Below, piece after piece: positions 28,527 through 38,730 of a stretch of DNA of 64,000 nt (position 1 is its first letter; every line of letters starts with the position of its first letter). The stretch spans positions 19,535 through 83,534 of the forward strand of contig JAPPGU010000018.1 of the NCBI GenBank assembly GCA_028821265.1. The letters run 5' to 3'. Source of the stretch: a bacterium. GTDB taxonomy: Bacteria; Actinomycetota; Acidimicrobiia; Spongiisociales; Spongiisociaceae. Below the pieces are notes generated by a model that was given only the letters and a program-made list of their open reading frames with translations, had not been told where the DNA came from and searched no databases. The position numbers and the translations under genes are program-made.

Positions 28527-29302
28527 GCGTGATCATCGACCGCCTATCGGTCTCCTACCGGCCCGGCGCGCCCGTGCTCAGGGAGCTGAGCCTTGACGTG
28601 AACGCAGGCGAATGGCTGGGGCTGCTGGGGCCGAACGGCGCCGGCAAGTCGACATTGCTCAAGGCGATCGCCGGGCTCGTGGAGCACACGGGATCCATCC
28701 TGCTGCGGGGAGTAGACGCCGGGTCGCTCCGCCACCGCGACCGGGCCCGCTGCGTGGCGTTCGTTCCCCAGGAGCCGGTGATCCCTCCGGGCATGACGGT
28801 GACCGAATACGTCCTGCTGGGCAGGACGCCCCACCTCCCCTACCTCGGTACCGAGGGCCGCGGCGACCTGACGGTGGCCGCTTCGGCCCTGGCCCTGCTC
28901 GACCTCGAGCCGTTCGCCAACCGCAGCATGTCCGCGCTCAGCGGGGGGGAGCGCCGCCGGGTGGTTCTGGCGAGGGCGATCGCCCAGCAGGCCGACATCC
29001 TGCTGCTGGATGAACCCACCGGCGCTCTCGACATCGGGCAGGGACAGAACGCCCTGGAGTTGATCGGCTACCTGCGCGAGGAGCGCCCCATGACGATCAT
29101 CACCGCCATGCACGACCTGACCCTCGCCGGGCAGTTCGCCGACCGCCTCCTGCTCATGGCAGGCGGCCGGGTGGTCGCGGACGGTCCCGCCGCGCAGGTG
29201 CTCACGGCGGAGTACATAAGAGAGTTCTACCAAGCGAACGTCGAGGTGGTCAGCGTCAACAGTGGCGTTGCCGTCCTCCCGATCAGGAACGGTGCCAGAT
29301 GA
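28523..29302 (+). CDS. btuD: ABC transporter ATP-binding protein (cobalamin)
   Basis: GPNGAGKST, LSGGERRRVVLARA, LLLDEPTGALD. Confidence 0.88.
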   Translation: MSVIIDRLSVSYRPGAPVLRELSLDVNAGEWLGLLGPNGAGKSTLLKAIAGLVEHTGSILLRGVDAGSLRHRDRARCVAFVPQEPVIPPGMTVTEYVLLGRTPHLPYLGTEGRGDLTVAASALALLDLEPFANRSMSALSGGERRRVVLARAIAQQADILLLDEPTGALDIGQGQNALELIGYLREERPMTIITAMHDLTLAGQFADRLLLMAGGRVVADGPAAQVLTAEYIREFYQANVEVVSVNSGVAVLPIRNGAR

Positions 29303-29865
29303 GCGAAGCCCCCCGAACAGAAGATCCCCGCCGGCCGGAAACCAGACGAGCACCATCGGTGGTCATCGTCAACACCGGGGACGGTAAGGGCAAGAGCACG
29401 GCCGCCATGGGCATGGTGATGCGATCGGTGGCCCGCAACTGGCAGGTGGCCGTGGTGCAGTTCATCAAGTCCGGCAAGTGGAAGGTGGGCGAGGAGAAGA
29501 TGGGCCACCGGCTCGGCGTCGACTGGGACGTGGGCGGCGACGGGTTCTCGTGGGACAGCGAGGATCTCGAACGCTCCGCCGAACTGAACCGTGATGTCTG
29601 GCGCCTGGCCAGGATGCGGATCGAGGAGGGCAAGCACCGCCTCGTCGTCCTGGACGAGGTCACCTACCCCATCAACTGGGGCTGGATCGACGAGGAGGAG
29701 GTGGTCTCCACGATCGCCAACCGGCCCGCCGACGTAAACGTGGTCGTCACGGGCCGCGACGCCCCCGCCGGCCTCATCGAGATCGCCGACACCGTCACGG
29801 AGATGCGCCCCGTGAAGCACGCCTACGACCAAGGCATCCGCGCCATACGCGGCATCGACTTCTAG
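29299..29865 (+). CDS. cobO: Cob(I)yrinic acid a,c-diamide adenosyltransferase
   Basis: VNTGDGKGKSTAAMGMVMRSV, LDEVTYPINWGW, TGRDAP. Confidence 0.92.
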   Translation: MSEAPRTEDPRRPETRRAPSVVIVNTGDGKGKSTAAMGMVMRSVARNWQVAVVQFIKSGKWKVGEEKMGHRLGVDWDVGGDGFSWDSEDLERSAELNRDVWRLARMRIEEGKHRLVVLDEVTYPINWGWIDEEEVVSTIANRPADVNVVVTGRDAPAGLIEIADTVTEMRPVKHAYDQGIRAIRGIDF

Positions 29866-29872
29866 TCGTCCC

Positions 29873-32383
29873 CTACTCCTCGGCAGCGGGGGCCGGGGCC
29901 GGATCCATCGACGTCGCTACCGGTACCTCGATCTGGCTGCTGCGGAACCAGACACCCACCGGCAGGTCGGTCGGCAGGTAGCGAATGTCGGGGATGATGG
30001 TCTCCCCATCGGCGCTGACGAACCCCATCTCGGTCCGGCCATCGGCGACGCGCCGCGCCCGGATCCTCCCGATCGAGCCCCCCGCCACCTCGACGTCGCC
30101 GCTCACCTGCCAGCGGCCGGTCGGTACGTCTTCGCGGAGGAAGCGCTCGGGCGGCAGGACTTGGCGGCCGCCGGCAAGCTCGACGCCGTGCTCCAAGCTG
30201 CCGTCCTCGCCCAGCCGGGCGATGATGCGCAGCCGATGGGGAGCCGGACTCGACGCCGGAGCGGAAGGCGTGTGAAGGCCGAGCATCGTTCGAAGCTCGG
30301 GGCTGTGAGATATCGACAGGCGTCGCAGGAACCGTTGGTTCGCTGTACCGGCCGCCGTCACCCCGCACAGCGCGCTGTCGACCGACAGTCCATGGATGGG
30401 CCGGAGAGCCCGCATCTCGGCGTCGAGAGCTAACAGCCCTTCTACGTCGGCAATGTCAGCCGCTTCGAGCGCGTCGCGCAGGGCGTTCGAGCCCGGGTAG
30501 CAGCGCGCCTCCGCCATCATCTCCCGGACGCCGGGATCCTTCCATCCCTCTTCGGCGGTCCGGGCCGCGGTGACGATCCCTCCCACCGTCACCGCCGCCG
30601 CCACGACGCTTTCGGCATAGGCGACCTGGGAATGGACCTCCAGCGCATCCTCGAACGAGAGCGCCGCTCCGTTCTCGATCCGCCTCAGGAGCGAGCGCCA
30701 CGAGGACGCCATCCACGCGAACTCGGAAGAGGCCGCATCGGCTACCTGCAGCACCGACTCCTCGACCGTGATCGGGTTGAGCGCTTCTCCGGCTTCCAGC
30801 GAGTCGAGCATCCCCGATGCCCCGACGACGGACGTGTATCGCTGTGCGAACGCCTCACGGAGCGTGTTGGTCGACAGGTTCGCCACCGTGACCGCGGTCG
30901 GGTGTGCCTCCTCTGGCAGCGCGGCTATCTCCGGCCGCTCGAATAGGCCATCCAGCAACTGGGTTCGCACGCCGGCCGCATAGATCGCCCTGAGCCGAAC
31001 CTCCGCATCAACCTCTCCGGCCGGGTCCATAGCGGACTTCACCTCGGTCGTAACCTCCCCGTCGCTGTCGGCTCCCGCGGCCACCGTGTACCGGGCGCCG
31101 TCAACACGCACGTCTACGGCTTCGAACGTGGGACCGCTCAGAACGAACAGGTTCTGCCACTGACCGTGGAACCCGATCTCGTTGCCCGCGCGGTCGTAGG
31201 TGACGATTCCCACGAACAGCCAGGTGGGGCCGGACCGGAAGAAACTGACCTCGAACGGAGAAACTTCGCTGATCGAAGTGCTGCCCGGGCTAGCCGTTTC
31301 CGACCCGGAGTGATACGAGACTCCGGCTTGCCAATGCCCCGCAACAGATCTGTGGCGCTTGAACACGCGGGGGCCGACCACGTAGAGAACGGCGTAGCCG
31401 CCGGGGGCGAGATCGCCCCCGAGATTCCCGACGCGGTAGTGGACGTGGAAGGAATCGCCCGCCACCGCCTCCGCCGGGACCCGCACTTCCTCGATCTTCA
31501 ACCGGGCTCGTTCCTGCTCCGCCTGCTCGTCCACCAGGTGGACCGTGAGGTCGAAATCGGATCGCAGGGGTTGGTAGTCGCGCTCCAGGTAGGTGGTCGC
31601 CTCGATGAAGTAGACGCCGGCCTGCAAGTATCGGACGATGCGGGCGTTGCGACTCTCCCCACCATCGTCGTTGGCTCCGATTATGCCGCCCGCCAGCGAC
31701 GCCAGGGACAAGACAGGATCGCCATCCTCCGACGCCAGGTCGATACGAACGCGACCGGCCTGCTCGAGGTTGAACGTGTAGCCGTGTGCCGGATGCTCGA
31801 CCACGAAGCGCGACCCGCACGTGTCAAGCGTCCAGGATCCGGATGCGGTCAGATCGGCGCCCGCTTCCAGCGTGCCGAGATGCACCGGCTCGCAACCGGA
31901 TACGTAGCTGACCGCGACGGCGAAGTCCGCCGGTCCCCGGCTCCGCCCGCCGACCGTCGTGGCCTCGATCATGTACACGCCGGGCAGCAGGTCTCTCTCG
32001 ACGCGGCTGTCCAGCCCGGCGCCGCCGTCGTCGTTGCCGACGATGCGGGTACCGTCCTCGGCGAGCAGGTAGAGGTAGGGGTCCGCCCCGGCGGATGTCA
32101 GCTCGATCCTGACCCGTCCTGCCGTAGTGACCTCGAACCTATAGGTGCGGGCGTCGCTGCCGGCGCGGAACCGTGAGTCGCAATCCTCGGTCGTCCAGTG
32201 CCCGGCCGCCTCCAGCGCGCCGTCGCCCAGCGGGCCGAGGTCTGTGACCTCGCAGTCCGCCGACTCCTGCCCCAACACGGCTCCCGACCCCGGCAGGGCG
32301 AGGACGCTCGCTACCAGGGTGAGGGCGATGAAGGCCCGCCCCAACCGGTGCGTTCCAGGCCTGCCAACCAGGACTCGTTCCAT
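29873..32383 (-). CDS. Large secreted protein with two N-terminal pre-peptidase-C (PPC)-like repeats
   Basis: Signal peptide; repeats YRFEVTTAGRVRIELTS...GNDDGG...YMIEATT and YTFNLEQAGRVRIDLAS...GANDDGG...YFIEATT; remainder unrecognised. Confidence 0.7.
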   Translation of the reverse strand: MERVLVGRPGTHRLGRAFIALTLVASVLALPGSGAVLGQESADCEVTDLGPLGDGALEAAGHWTTEDCDSRFRAGSDARTYRFEVTTAGRVRIELTSAGADPYLYLLAEDGTRIVGNDDGGAGLDSRVERDLLPGVYMIEATTVGGRSRGPADFAVAVSYVSGCEPVHLGTLEAGADLTASGSWTLDTCGSRFVVEHPAHGYTFNLEQAGRVRIDLASEDGDPVLSLASLAGGIIGANDDGGESRNARIVRYLQAGVYFIEATTYLERDYQPLRSDFDLTVHLVDEQAEQERARLKIEEVRVPAEAVAGDSFHVHYRVGNLGGDLAPGGYAVLYVVGPRVFKRHRSVAGHWQAGVSYHSGSETASPGSTSISEVSPFEVSFFRSGPTWLFVGIVTYDRAGNEIGFHGQWQNLFVLSGPTFEAVDVRVDGARYTVAAGADSDGEVTTEVKSAMDPAGEVDAEVRLRAIYAAGVRTQLLDGLFERPEIAALPEEAHPTAVTVANLSTNTLREAFAQRYTSVVGASGMLDSLEAGEALNPITVEESVLQVADAASSEFAWMASSWRSLLRRIENGAALSFEDALEVHSQVAYAESVVAAAVTVGGIVTAARTAEEGWKDPGVREMMAEARCYPGSNALRDALEAADIADVEGLLALDAEMRALRPIHGLSVDSALCGVTAAGTANQRFLRRLSISHSPELRTMLGLHTPSAPASSPAPHRLRIIARLGEDGSLEHGVELAGGRQVLPPERFLREDVPTGRWQVSGDVEVAGGSIGRIRARRVADGRTEMGFVSADGETIIPDIRYLPTDLPVGVWFRSSQIEVPVATSMDPAPAPAAEE

Positions 32384-32506
32384 CTCGAACCCCCCTTGCT
32401 TCGCATAGCTGTCGGATGGGTGCCTCGGACCGCCCGAACACCTTGAATGCCGGGCGTTGATGCTAGCCAGCGAGCCACCGGCCACCGATCCACCAACTAC
32501 CGGCCG

Positions 32507-33373
32507 CTACAGCCGCGGGTTGATTCGTTCCTCTAGGGAGAAGGCGATCAGGGCGAAGCCGAGCGAGGCCAGCATGATCAGGAGTCCGGGCGGTAGCACC
32601 CACCATTTCCAGGCCGGAGTCAGGAAGGCGCCTCTGGATTGCGCCCAGAACAGGGTCGAGCCCCAACTCTTCTGGATGGGATCACCGAGACCGAGGAAGC
32701 TGAGGGCGGCCTCCAGCAGTATCGCGTTCGAGACCGCCCGGACGAACGATCCCGTGGCCAGCAACCCCGTCCGGGGGACGATGTGCCGGAGAATGGTCCA
32801 GCGGTCAGGCGCCCCCATCGAACGGGCCGCCAGCACGTACTCCCTCGACCGCAGAGACAGGACCTGCGAACGGATGATCCGGGCCGGCTCGGCCCAGATG
32901 AGCACGCCTATCACCAGGATCGTGTTGAGCAGGCTCCGTCCGAGATAGGCGGCCAGCACGATCAGCAGGGGCAGGAACGGCAGGATCAGTATCACGTCGA
33001 CACCACGCATCATGGCCGAGCCCAAACGCTTCGGGTAGTAACCCGCCACCACGCCGACCGTGGTTCCGATCAGGAGGGCGACGGCGGCCGCGACTATCCC
33101 GATCGTCAACGACACGCGTGCTCCGAAGATCATTTCCGACAGCAGGTCCTGGCCGATGTCGTTCGTACCGAGGAGGTGCTCCGAACTGGGGAACAGGAAG
33201 GGTCTGGCCACCCGCTCGGTCGGGTCGTAGGGCGCCAGCCACGGGGCGAACACCGCTCCGCACACGAGGATCCCCACGATGAGCCCACCCGCCAGCCCGA
33301 ACAGGGTGGGGATACGGGAACGCCGCCGGGCGGTGCGCCGCGCCGCCCGCTCGCGGCTGTCGGCGACCGTCAT
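32507..33373 (-). CDS. Peptide ABC transporter permease (DppC/OppC-like)
   Basis: AP.DPTERVARPFLFPSSEHLLGTNDIGQDLLSEMIFGARVSL, BPD permease fold. Confidence 0.9.
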   Translation of the reverse strand: MTVADSRERAARRTARRRSRIPTLFGLAGGLIVGILVCGAVFAPWLAPYDPTERVARPFLFPSSEHLLGTNDIGQDLLSEMIFGARVSLTIGIVAAAVALLIGTTVGVVAGYYPKRLGSAMMRGVDVILILPFLPLLIVLAAYLGRSLLNTILVIGVLIWAEPARIIRSQVLSLRSREYVLAARSMGAPDRWTILRHIVPRTGLLATGSFVRAVSNAILLEAALSFLGLGDPIQKSWGSTLFWAQSRGAFLTPAWKWWVLPPGLLIMLASLGFALIAFSLEERINPRL

Positions 33374-34344
33374 GAGGTCCTGGTCCTCGGATCGATCAGC
33401 GGATACAGCAGGTCGGCCGCCAGGTTCGCCACCAGCACCGCCGCGGTGAACACCAGGAAGGCCGCCTGCATCACCGGATAGTCACGCCCTGACACCGCTT
33501 CGAACACGAGGCGTCCCAGTCCCGGGTAGGTGAACACCGTCTCGACTATCACCGTGCCTCCGAAAGCGAACCCGATCCGGAGGGCGAGCACCGTCACCAC
33601 CGGTGCGATCGTGTTGCGAGCGACGTGTCCGAACAGCACGCGCCGCTCGCCGGCGCCCTTGGCGCGAGCGGTGCGGATGTAGTCCTCCCCCAACGTTTCC
33701 AGCATCGAATACCGCATCGTCATGTACACGCCGGGCGTCGCCAGGATCGACAGGGTGACCACCGGCAGGATGGCATGGCTGACGATGTCCCACATGTGGG
33801 CCCACCCGGCAAGACCGGAAGCGGGGGTCACCGCATGAGACGACGGCAGGAGGCCCCACTGGACGGCGAAGATCGAAATCAGCAACATCCCCAGCCAGAA
33901 GGACGGTAGGGACTCGATCGAGATCATCCCCGAGAGCATGCCCAGGTCGGTCTTGGTCCCTCTCCGCCACGCCGAGATCGCCCCCAGGATCACCCCGGCC
34001 ACCGCCGACACGATCAGCGACAACCCCGTGATCAGCAAGGTCCATGGGAGCCGATCCCAGATCATGTCGACGATGGGCCGGCTCGAGCGGAACGAGTACC
34101 CGAAGTCCCCGGTGAATATGTCTCCCCAGTAGCGGAGGTACTGCTTCCAGAGGGGAACGTCCAGGCCCACCCGCGCCACGATCTCCGCCCGCTCATCAGG
34201 GCTCAGCAGGCCGACATCCACCCCGGCGATGAGGACGAGGGGGTTGCCCGGCATGAGCCTGGGCAGCAGGAAGTTGAGGGTGACCGCCACCACGACGACC
34301 ACCCCGTACTGGGTGAGCCGACGGACGTCGAGACGCCGTCTCAA
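33370..34344 (-). CDS. Peptide ABC transporter permease (DppB/OppB-like)
   Basis: PRLMPGNPL, YIRTARAKGAGERRVLFGHVARN. Confidence 0.9.
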   Translation of the reverse strand: MRRRLDVRRLTQYGVVVVVAVTLNFLLPRLMPGNPLVLIAGVDVGLLSPDERAEIVARVGLDVPLWKQYLRYWGDIFTGDFGYSFRSSRPIVDMIWDRLPWTLLITGLSLIVSAVAGVILGAISAWRRGTKTDLGMLSGMISIESLPSFWLGMLLISIFAVQWGLLPSSHAVTPASGLAGWAHMWDIVSHAILPVVTLSILATPGVYMTMRYSMLETLGEDYIRTARAKGAGERRVLFGHVARNTIAPVVTVLALRIGFAFGGTVIVETVFTYPGLGRLVFEAVSGRDYPVMQAAFLVFTAAVLVANLAADLLYPLIDPRTRTS

Positions 34345-34381
34345 CCCGTCAACTCACCCCCACGCACGCGGATGCGCGTGG

Positions 34382-36364
34382 CTACGGGCGCGCGGATGGC
34401 GGCAGCAGAGACAGCTTGCTGACGATGCCCTGTCCGGCGATGAACTCCCAGTCCGAGTAGACGCTCGAGTCGTACACGTATGCACCGTCGGGATACAGCA
34501 GCAACACGAAGGGCAACTCCTCGGCGATTATCTCCTGCATGCGAAGCAGGATGGCGATGCGCCCCGCCTCGGTGGACTCGACGGGTAGCGCCGCCGAGAG
34601 CGCATCCATCTCGGCGCTGGCGTAACCGGTCAGGTTCAGGAACCCGCCCATCGGAATGCTGGCGACCAACTGCGGGAGGCGCAGCGGATCCGCCTGCACG
34701 GGCGCCGACCAGCCCCACATGGCGATGTCGTAGTTGCGCCCGTTGTTGACGTTGAACTCCGGCCACACGGCTTGCTCCCACGTCCCGGTCTCGACCGCCG
34801 CCACAGAGGTCTCGATGCCGATAGCGGCCAGCATCTCCACGGTCAGCTCGGCTATCCGCAGCCGTAGCGAGTCAGGGGCGTTAGTGATGATCTCGAACGA
34901 CATGGGCTGCCCGTCGAATTCCCGCACGCCGTCGCCGTCGCCGTCGACATAACCGGCCGCGTCGAGCAGCGCGTTGGCGGCTGCGGGGTCGTACACGGGG
35001 ATCATCGACGGGTTGTAGGACCGATGCTCGGGATGTATCCAGCCCGGGCTCCCCACCGTCGCCGCGCCGAGGAACACCGTGTCGACGATGTCCTGGCGGT
35101 CCATGGCCAGGTTGATGGCCTGGCGTACCGCCACGTCGTCGAAGGGGCGCTTCGAGGCGTCGTAGTTGATCATCTGGGTGGTGAACTCGGGTCCCAGGGC
35201 GATGTCCAGCGGATCTTGGGCGTCCAGCAGCGGGATTTGCTCCGGAGGTATGCGCTCGAAGATCACGTCGACCTCACCGGTGCGGATGGCGGCCTGGGCG
35301 CCGGCGTCGTCGGCGAAGACTATGACCACCAGCTCCTCGACCGCCGGTGCGCCCCGGAAGTAGTCGGGGTTGGCCTCGAAGCGGTAGCTCTGTCCTTCCA
35401 CGTACTCCACCAGCTTGTACGGACCGGTCCCGATGTTGGTAGCGCCGAAGTCGTGCTCGGACGGCACTTCGACTCCTTCCCACACATGGCGCGGGATGAT
35501 CGGAATGTCAGCGAGGGCGGCCAGCTCGAAGCCGGCCTTCGGGCTACCGAGCACGAAGGTCGCGCTGTAGTCGCCCGTCACCACGAGGTCCTCGACCCCC
35601 CTGAGGTCCCGGGCGAACCGGCTGGCCTCCACGTTGTTGATGTAGTAGTCGACGCTGAAGTCCACGTCGTGCGCCGTCAAGGGCTGCCCATCGTGCCAGG
35701 TGACGCCCTCGACCATCGTGAAGGAGTACTCGGTCAGGTCCGCGTTGACGGAGACGGTGTCCGCCAGCCACGGCTGTGGGATGCCGGCGGCGTCGAGCTG
35801 CATGAGCGAGTCGTACTGGAGCATCAGCAGGTTCCATCCGGGGAAGCCGCTGATGTAGGTGTACGGGTTGAGGGTTGCCTCGTCGCCGGTGATCGCCGCC
35901 CGTACCGTTACCGGTCCTGCGGCGGCCTCTTGCTCCATCATCGCCTCGTCGAGCATCTGCTCGGCCTCAGCGAGAGCCGACTCCGCGGCGGCCACCGCCT
36001 CCTCGGAGGCTTCAGCCGTCGCCGCAGCCCTTTGCTCGGCTTCCTCGAGGGCTGCCTGCGCGTCGGCCAACGCCGACTGGGAGGCCTCGTCGCCCTCCAT
36101 GGCTGCTGAGGCCGCAGCCTGGGCTGCTTCCAGGTCGGCTTGGGCCTGGGCCAGCGCCGATGCCGCCGCTTCGGCCTCCGCCTGAGCCGACTCCGCCTCG
36201 GACTGGGCGGCCGCAGCTTCGGACTGGGCGGTTGCAGCCTGCGCCTGCGCCGCGCTCACTTCCTCCGATGACGTGTCCTCGCCGCCACACGCCGCTGCCA
36301 TCAGGCCGAGCATGAGGACGAGAGTCAACGCCTTCGATGATGCAAACCTTCGCATTGTTGTCAT
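34382..36364 (-). CDS. Peptide ABC transporter substrate-binding lipoprotein (SBP family 5) with Ala/Glu-rich coiled-coil linker
   Basis: Lipobox LGLMAAACGG; AAQSEAAAAQSEAESAQAEAEAAASALAQAQADLEAAQ linker; SBP_bac_5 domain. Confidence 0.88.
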   Translation of the reverse strand: MTTMRRFASSKALTLVLMLGLMAAACGGEDTSSEEVSAAQAQAATAQSEAAAAQSEAESAQAEAEAAASALAQAQADLEAAQAAASAAMEGDEASQSALADAQAALEEAEQRAAATAEASEEAVAAAESALAEAEQMLDEAMMEQEAAAGPVTVRAAITGDEATLNPYTYISGFPGWNLLMLQYDSLMQLDAAGIPQPWLADTVSVNADLTEYSFTMVEGVTWHDGQPLTAHDVDFSVDYYINNVEASRFARDLRGVEDLVVTGDYSATFVLGSPKAGFELAALADIPIIPRHVWEGVEVPSEHDFGATNIGTGPYKLVEYVEGQSYRFEANPDYFRGAPAVEELVVIVFADDAGAQAAIRTGEVDVIFERIPPEQIPLLDAQDPLDIALGPEFTTQMINYDASKRPFDDVAVRQAINLAMDRQDIVDTVFLGAATVGSPGWIHPEHRSYNPSMIPVYDPAAANALLDAAGYVDGDGDGVREFDGQPMSFEIITNAPDSLRLRIAELTVEMLAAIGIETSVAAVETGTWEQAVWPEFNVNNGRNYDIAMWGWSAPVQADPLRLPQLVASIPMGGFLNLTGYASAEMDALSAALPVESTEAGRIAILLRMQEIIAEELPFVLLLYPDGAYVYDSSVYSDWEFIAGQGIVSKLSLLPPSARP

Positions 36365-36514
36365 CCCTTCTCCCCCACGCGGGAGCCGCGCCGGACGAAC
36401 AACTGGTTCGTCGGCCCGGCTTCCATCAGCCTGCCAAGCGTAGCCCAACGGTTGGCCGTAGGGTCGGCCAGAGGGCACCTTGTCCGGGCTTGACGCCCGG
36501 AAACTCCCGCGTGC

Positions 36515-38593
36515 CTAGGGTCGCTGCTGCCCAGGAGGATTCACCAGGTGGCAGGACACCCATCGACCGGGGGCGGCTTCGGTGAGAGCCGGTTCGATCG
36601 TCGAGCACAGGCCTTCCACCGCCACCGGGCACCGGGTGTGGAAGCGGCACCCTGCCGGAGGATCCTCCGGGCTGGGCAGGTCCCCCACGAGCCGGGTGCG
36701 TGTTCCGGCGTCGAGGACGCCCGGTTCCGGCGCGGGAACCGCGGCGAGGAGTGCCTTCGTGTACGGGTGGAGCGGCTCCCGGTAGAGCTGGTCGCGCGGG
36801 GCGCGCTCGACGATCTCGCCCAGGTACATGACGGCCACCTCGTGGGAGACGTGGCGCACCACCGCCAGGTCATGGGCGATGAACACGAGCGCCATGCCCG
36901 TGGCCGCCTGTATGTCGGCCAGCAGGTTCACCACCTGGGCCTGGACCGAGACGTCCAGGGACGACACCGGCTCGTCGCAGACGATCACCTCTGGGTCGGC
37001 GGCCAGGGCGCGGGCCACGGCGATCCTCTGCCTCTGCCCGCCGCTGAACTCGTGCGGGTGTCTCCGGCCGGCGTCGGTAGGAAGCCCCACCTGGGCGAGC
37101 AGTTCGGACACTCGTTCCCGGATCTCTTCCGGCGTCCCGAGCCTATGGATACGCAGCGGCTCTGCGATCACATCCCCCACCCGCATACCCGGGTTCATCG
37201 CCGAGAACGGATCCTGGAAGATCATCTGCACCACCCTCCGGTGCCTGCCGCTCCGGTGGTCGATCGGGTTCCCTTCGATATCGATCGTCCCCTCGGTGGG
37301 CCTGACCAGCGCTACCAGGGCCCGACCCAGCGTGGTCTTGCCGCACCCGCTCTCCCCGACCACGCCCAGGGTCCGGCCGCGGCGCACGTCGAGGTCCACT
37401 CCATCCACCGCCCGTATGACCCCCGAGCCGGACCGGCGCAGTCCCCGGACCACCGGGAAGTGCACGCGGAGCCCCCGGATGGAGACGACCACGTCCCCGC
37501 CCTCCCCTGACATCGTCTGCTCCCCCGTGACGGATCCTTCGGACCACAGGTCGGACGAGTCGCTCATCTCGTGATGGTGTATGCAGGCCGAGCCGTGGCG
37601 GTCGGCGCCCACATCCTCCAACTCGGGAAGCGCCTCGCTGCACCCCTCCCCCGCGAGGGGACACCTGGCGTCGAACGGGCATCCTCTCAGCTCCTCGGCC
37701 ACGCGCAGGGGCGAACCCGGGATCTCGGCCAGGCGGGTGGTCACAGGCCGGTCCAACCGGGGGATGGAGCGCAGCAAGCCGGAAGTGTACGGATGGCGCG
37801 TCGATCGGTATATCGCATGGGCCGAACCGGTCTCGGCTATGCGACCTGCGTACATGACCGCCACCCGATCGGCTATTTCCGCCACCACGCCGAGGTCATG
37901 GGTGATCCACACGACCGCCAGCCGGTACTCGTCCTGGACCTCCCGCACCAGATCGACGATCTGCGCCTGGACGGTCACGTCGAGGGCCGTGGTCGGTTCG
38001 TCGGCGATGAGCAGCTTGGGCTCGCACGCCAGGGCCATGGCGATCATGGCCCGCTGGCGCATTCCTCCCGAGAACTCGTGCGGGTAGTCGTCTACCCGCG
38101 AGGGTGCGGAGGGTATGCCGACCCGGTCAAGGAGCTCGATCGCCCGTCGCCGGGCCGCGGCCTTCGTGAAGCCCCGATGGATCCGGAGGCTCTCTCCGAT
38201 CTGACGGCCGACCCGATGGACAGGATTCAGGGAGGACATCGGCTCCTGGAAGACCATCGCCACGTCCCGGCCGCGTATGCGCTTCAACTCCCTGGCCGGC
38301 ATACCGATGATCTCGCGGCCCTCGAGACGGATGGACCCCGAAACGAACGCTGGAGGCGCCGGAAGCAGGCCCATGACCGAGAGCATGGACACGCTCTTGC
38401 CGGAACCGGACTCCCCGACCAGGGCGAAGGTCTCGCTGGGGGCGACCGTCAGGCTCACGCCGCTGACCGCGCGGATCGTCTCGGTGGGCAGTTCGAAGCG
38501 GACCGCCAGATTCTCGATATCCAGCAGGTTCGCGTCGATGCCGGCGGCGTCCCGCCACGGCTTGCGAGATCCCACCGCGGCCGCAGTGGTCAT
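36515..38593 (-). CDS. Fused double ATPase of peptide ABC transporter (DppD-DppF-like)
   Basis: Two Walker A (GESGSGKS, GESGCGKT) and two signature motifs (FSGGMRQR, FSGGQRQR) in one ORF. Confidence 0.92.
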   Translation of the reverse strand: MTTAAAVGSRKPWRDAAGIDANLLDIENLAVRFELPTETIRAVSGVSLTVAPSETFALVGESGSGKSVSMLSVMGLLPAPPAFVSGSIRLEGREIIGMPARELKRIRGRDVAMVFQEPMSSLNPVHRVGRQIGESLRIHRGFTKAAARRRAIELLDRVGIPSAPSRVDDYPHEFSGGMRQRAMIAMALACEPKLLIADEPTTALDVTVQAQIVDLVREVQDEYRLAVVWITHDLGVVAEIADRVAVMYAGRIAETGSAHAIYRSTRHPYTSGLLRSIPRLDRPVTTRLAEIPGSPLRVAEELRGCPFDARCPLAGEGCSEALPELEDVGADRHGSACIHHHEMSDSSDLWSEGSVTGEQTMSGEGGDVVVSIRGLRVHFPVVRGLRRSGSGVIRAVDGVDLDVRRGRTLGVVGESGCGKTTLGRALVALVRPTEGTIDIEGNPIDHRSGRHRRVVQMIFQDPFSAMNPGMRVGDVIAEPLRIHRLGTPEEIRERVSELLAQVGLPTDAGRRHPHEFSGGQRQRIAVARALAADPEVIVCDEPVSSLDVSVQAQVVNLLADIQAATGMALVFIAHDLAVVRHVSHEVAVMYLGEIVERAPRDQLYREPLHPYTKALLAAVPAPEPGVLDAGTRTRLVGDLPSPEDPPAGCRFHTRCPVAVEGLCSTIEPALTEAAPGRWVSCHLVNPPGQQRP

Positions 38594-38730
38594 CCGTTCC
38601 ACCGCTCTTGGACCGACTCTCGTGACCGATCAACTCCCGGCGGGCTGTCCGAACACCGCCAGAGCGGTAAGGGAACCTGGCCCGACGTAGGATGGCGCCG
38701 CAACTCTCGCGTACAGGAGTGAGGACACCC

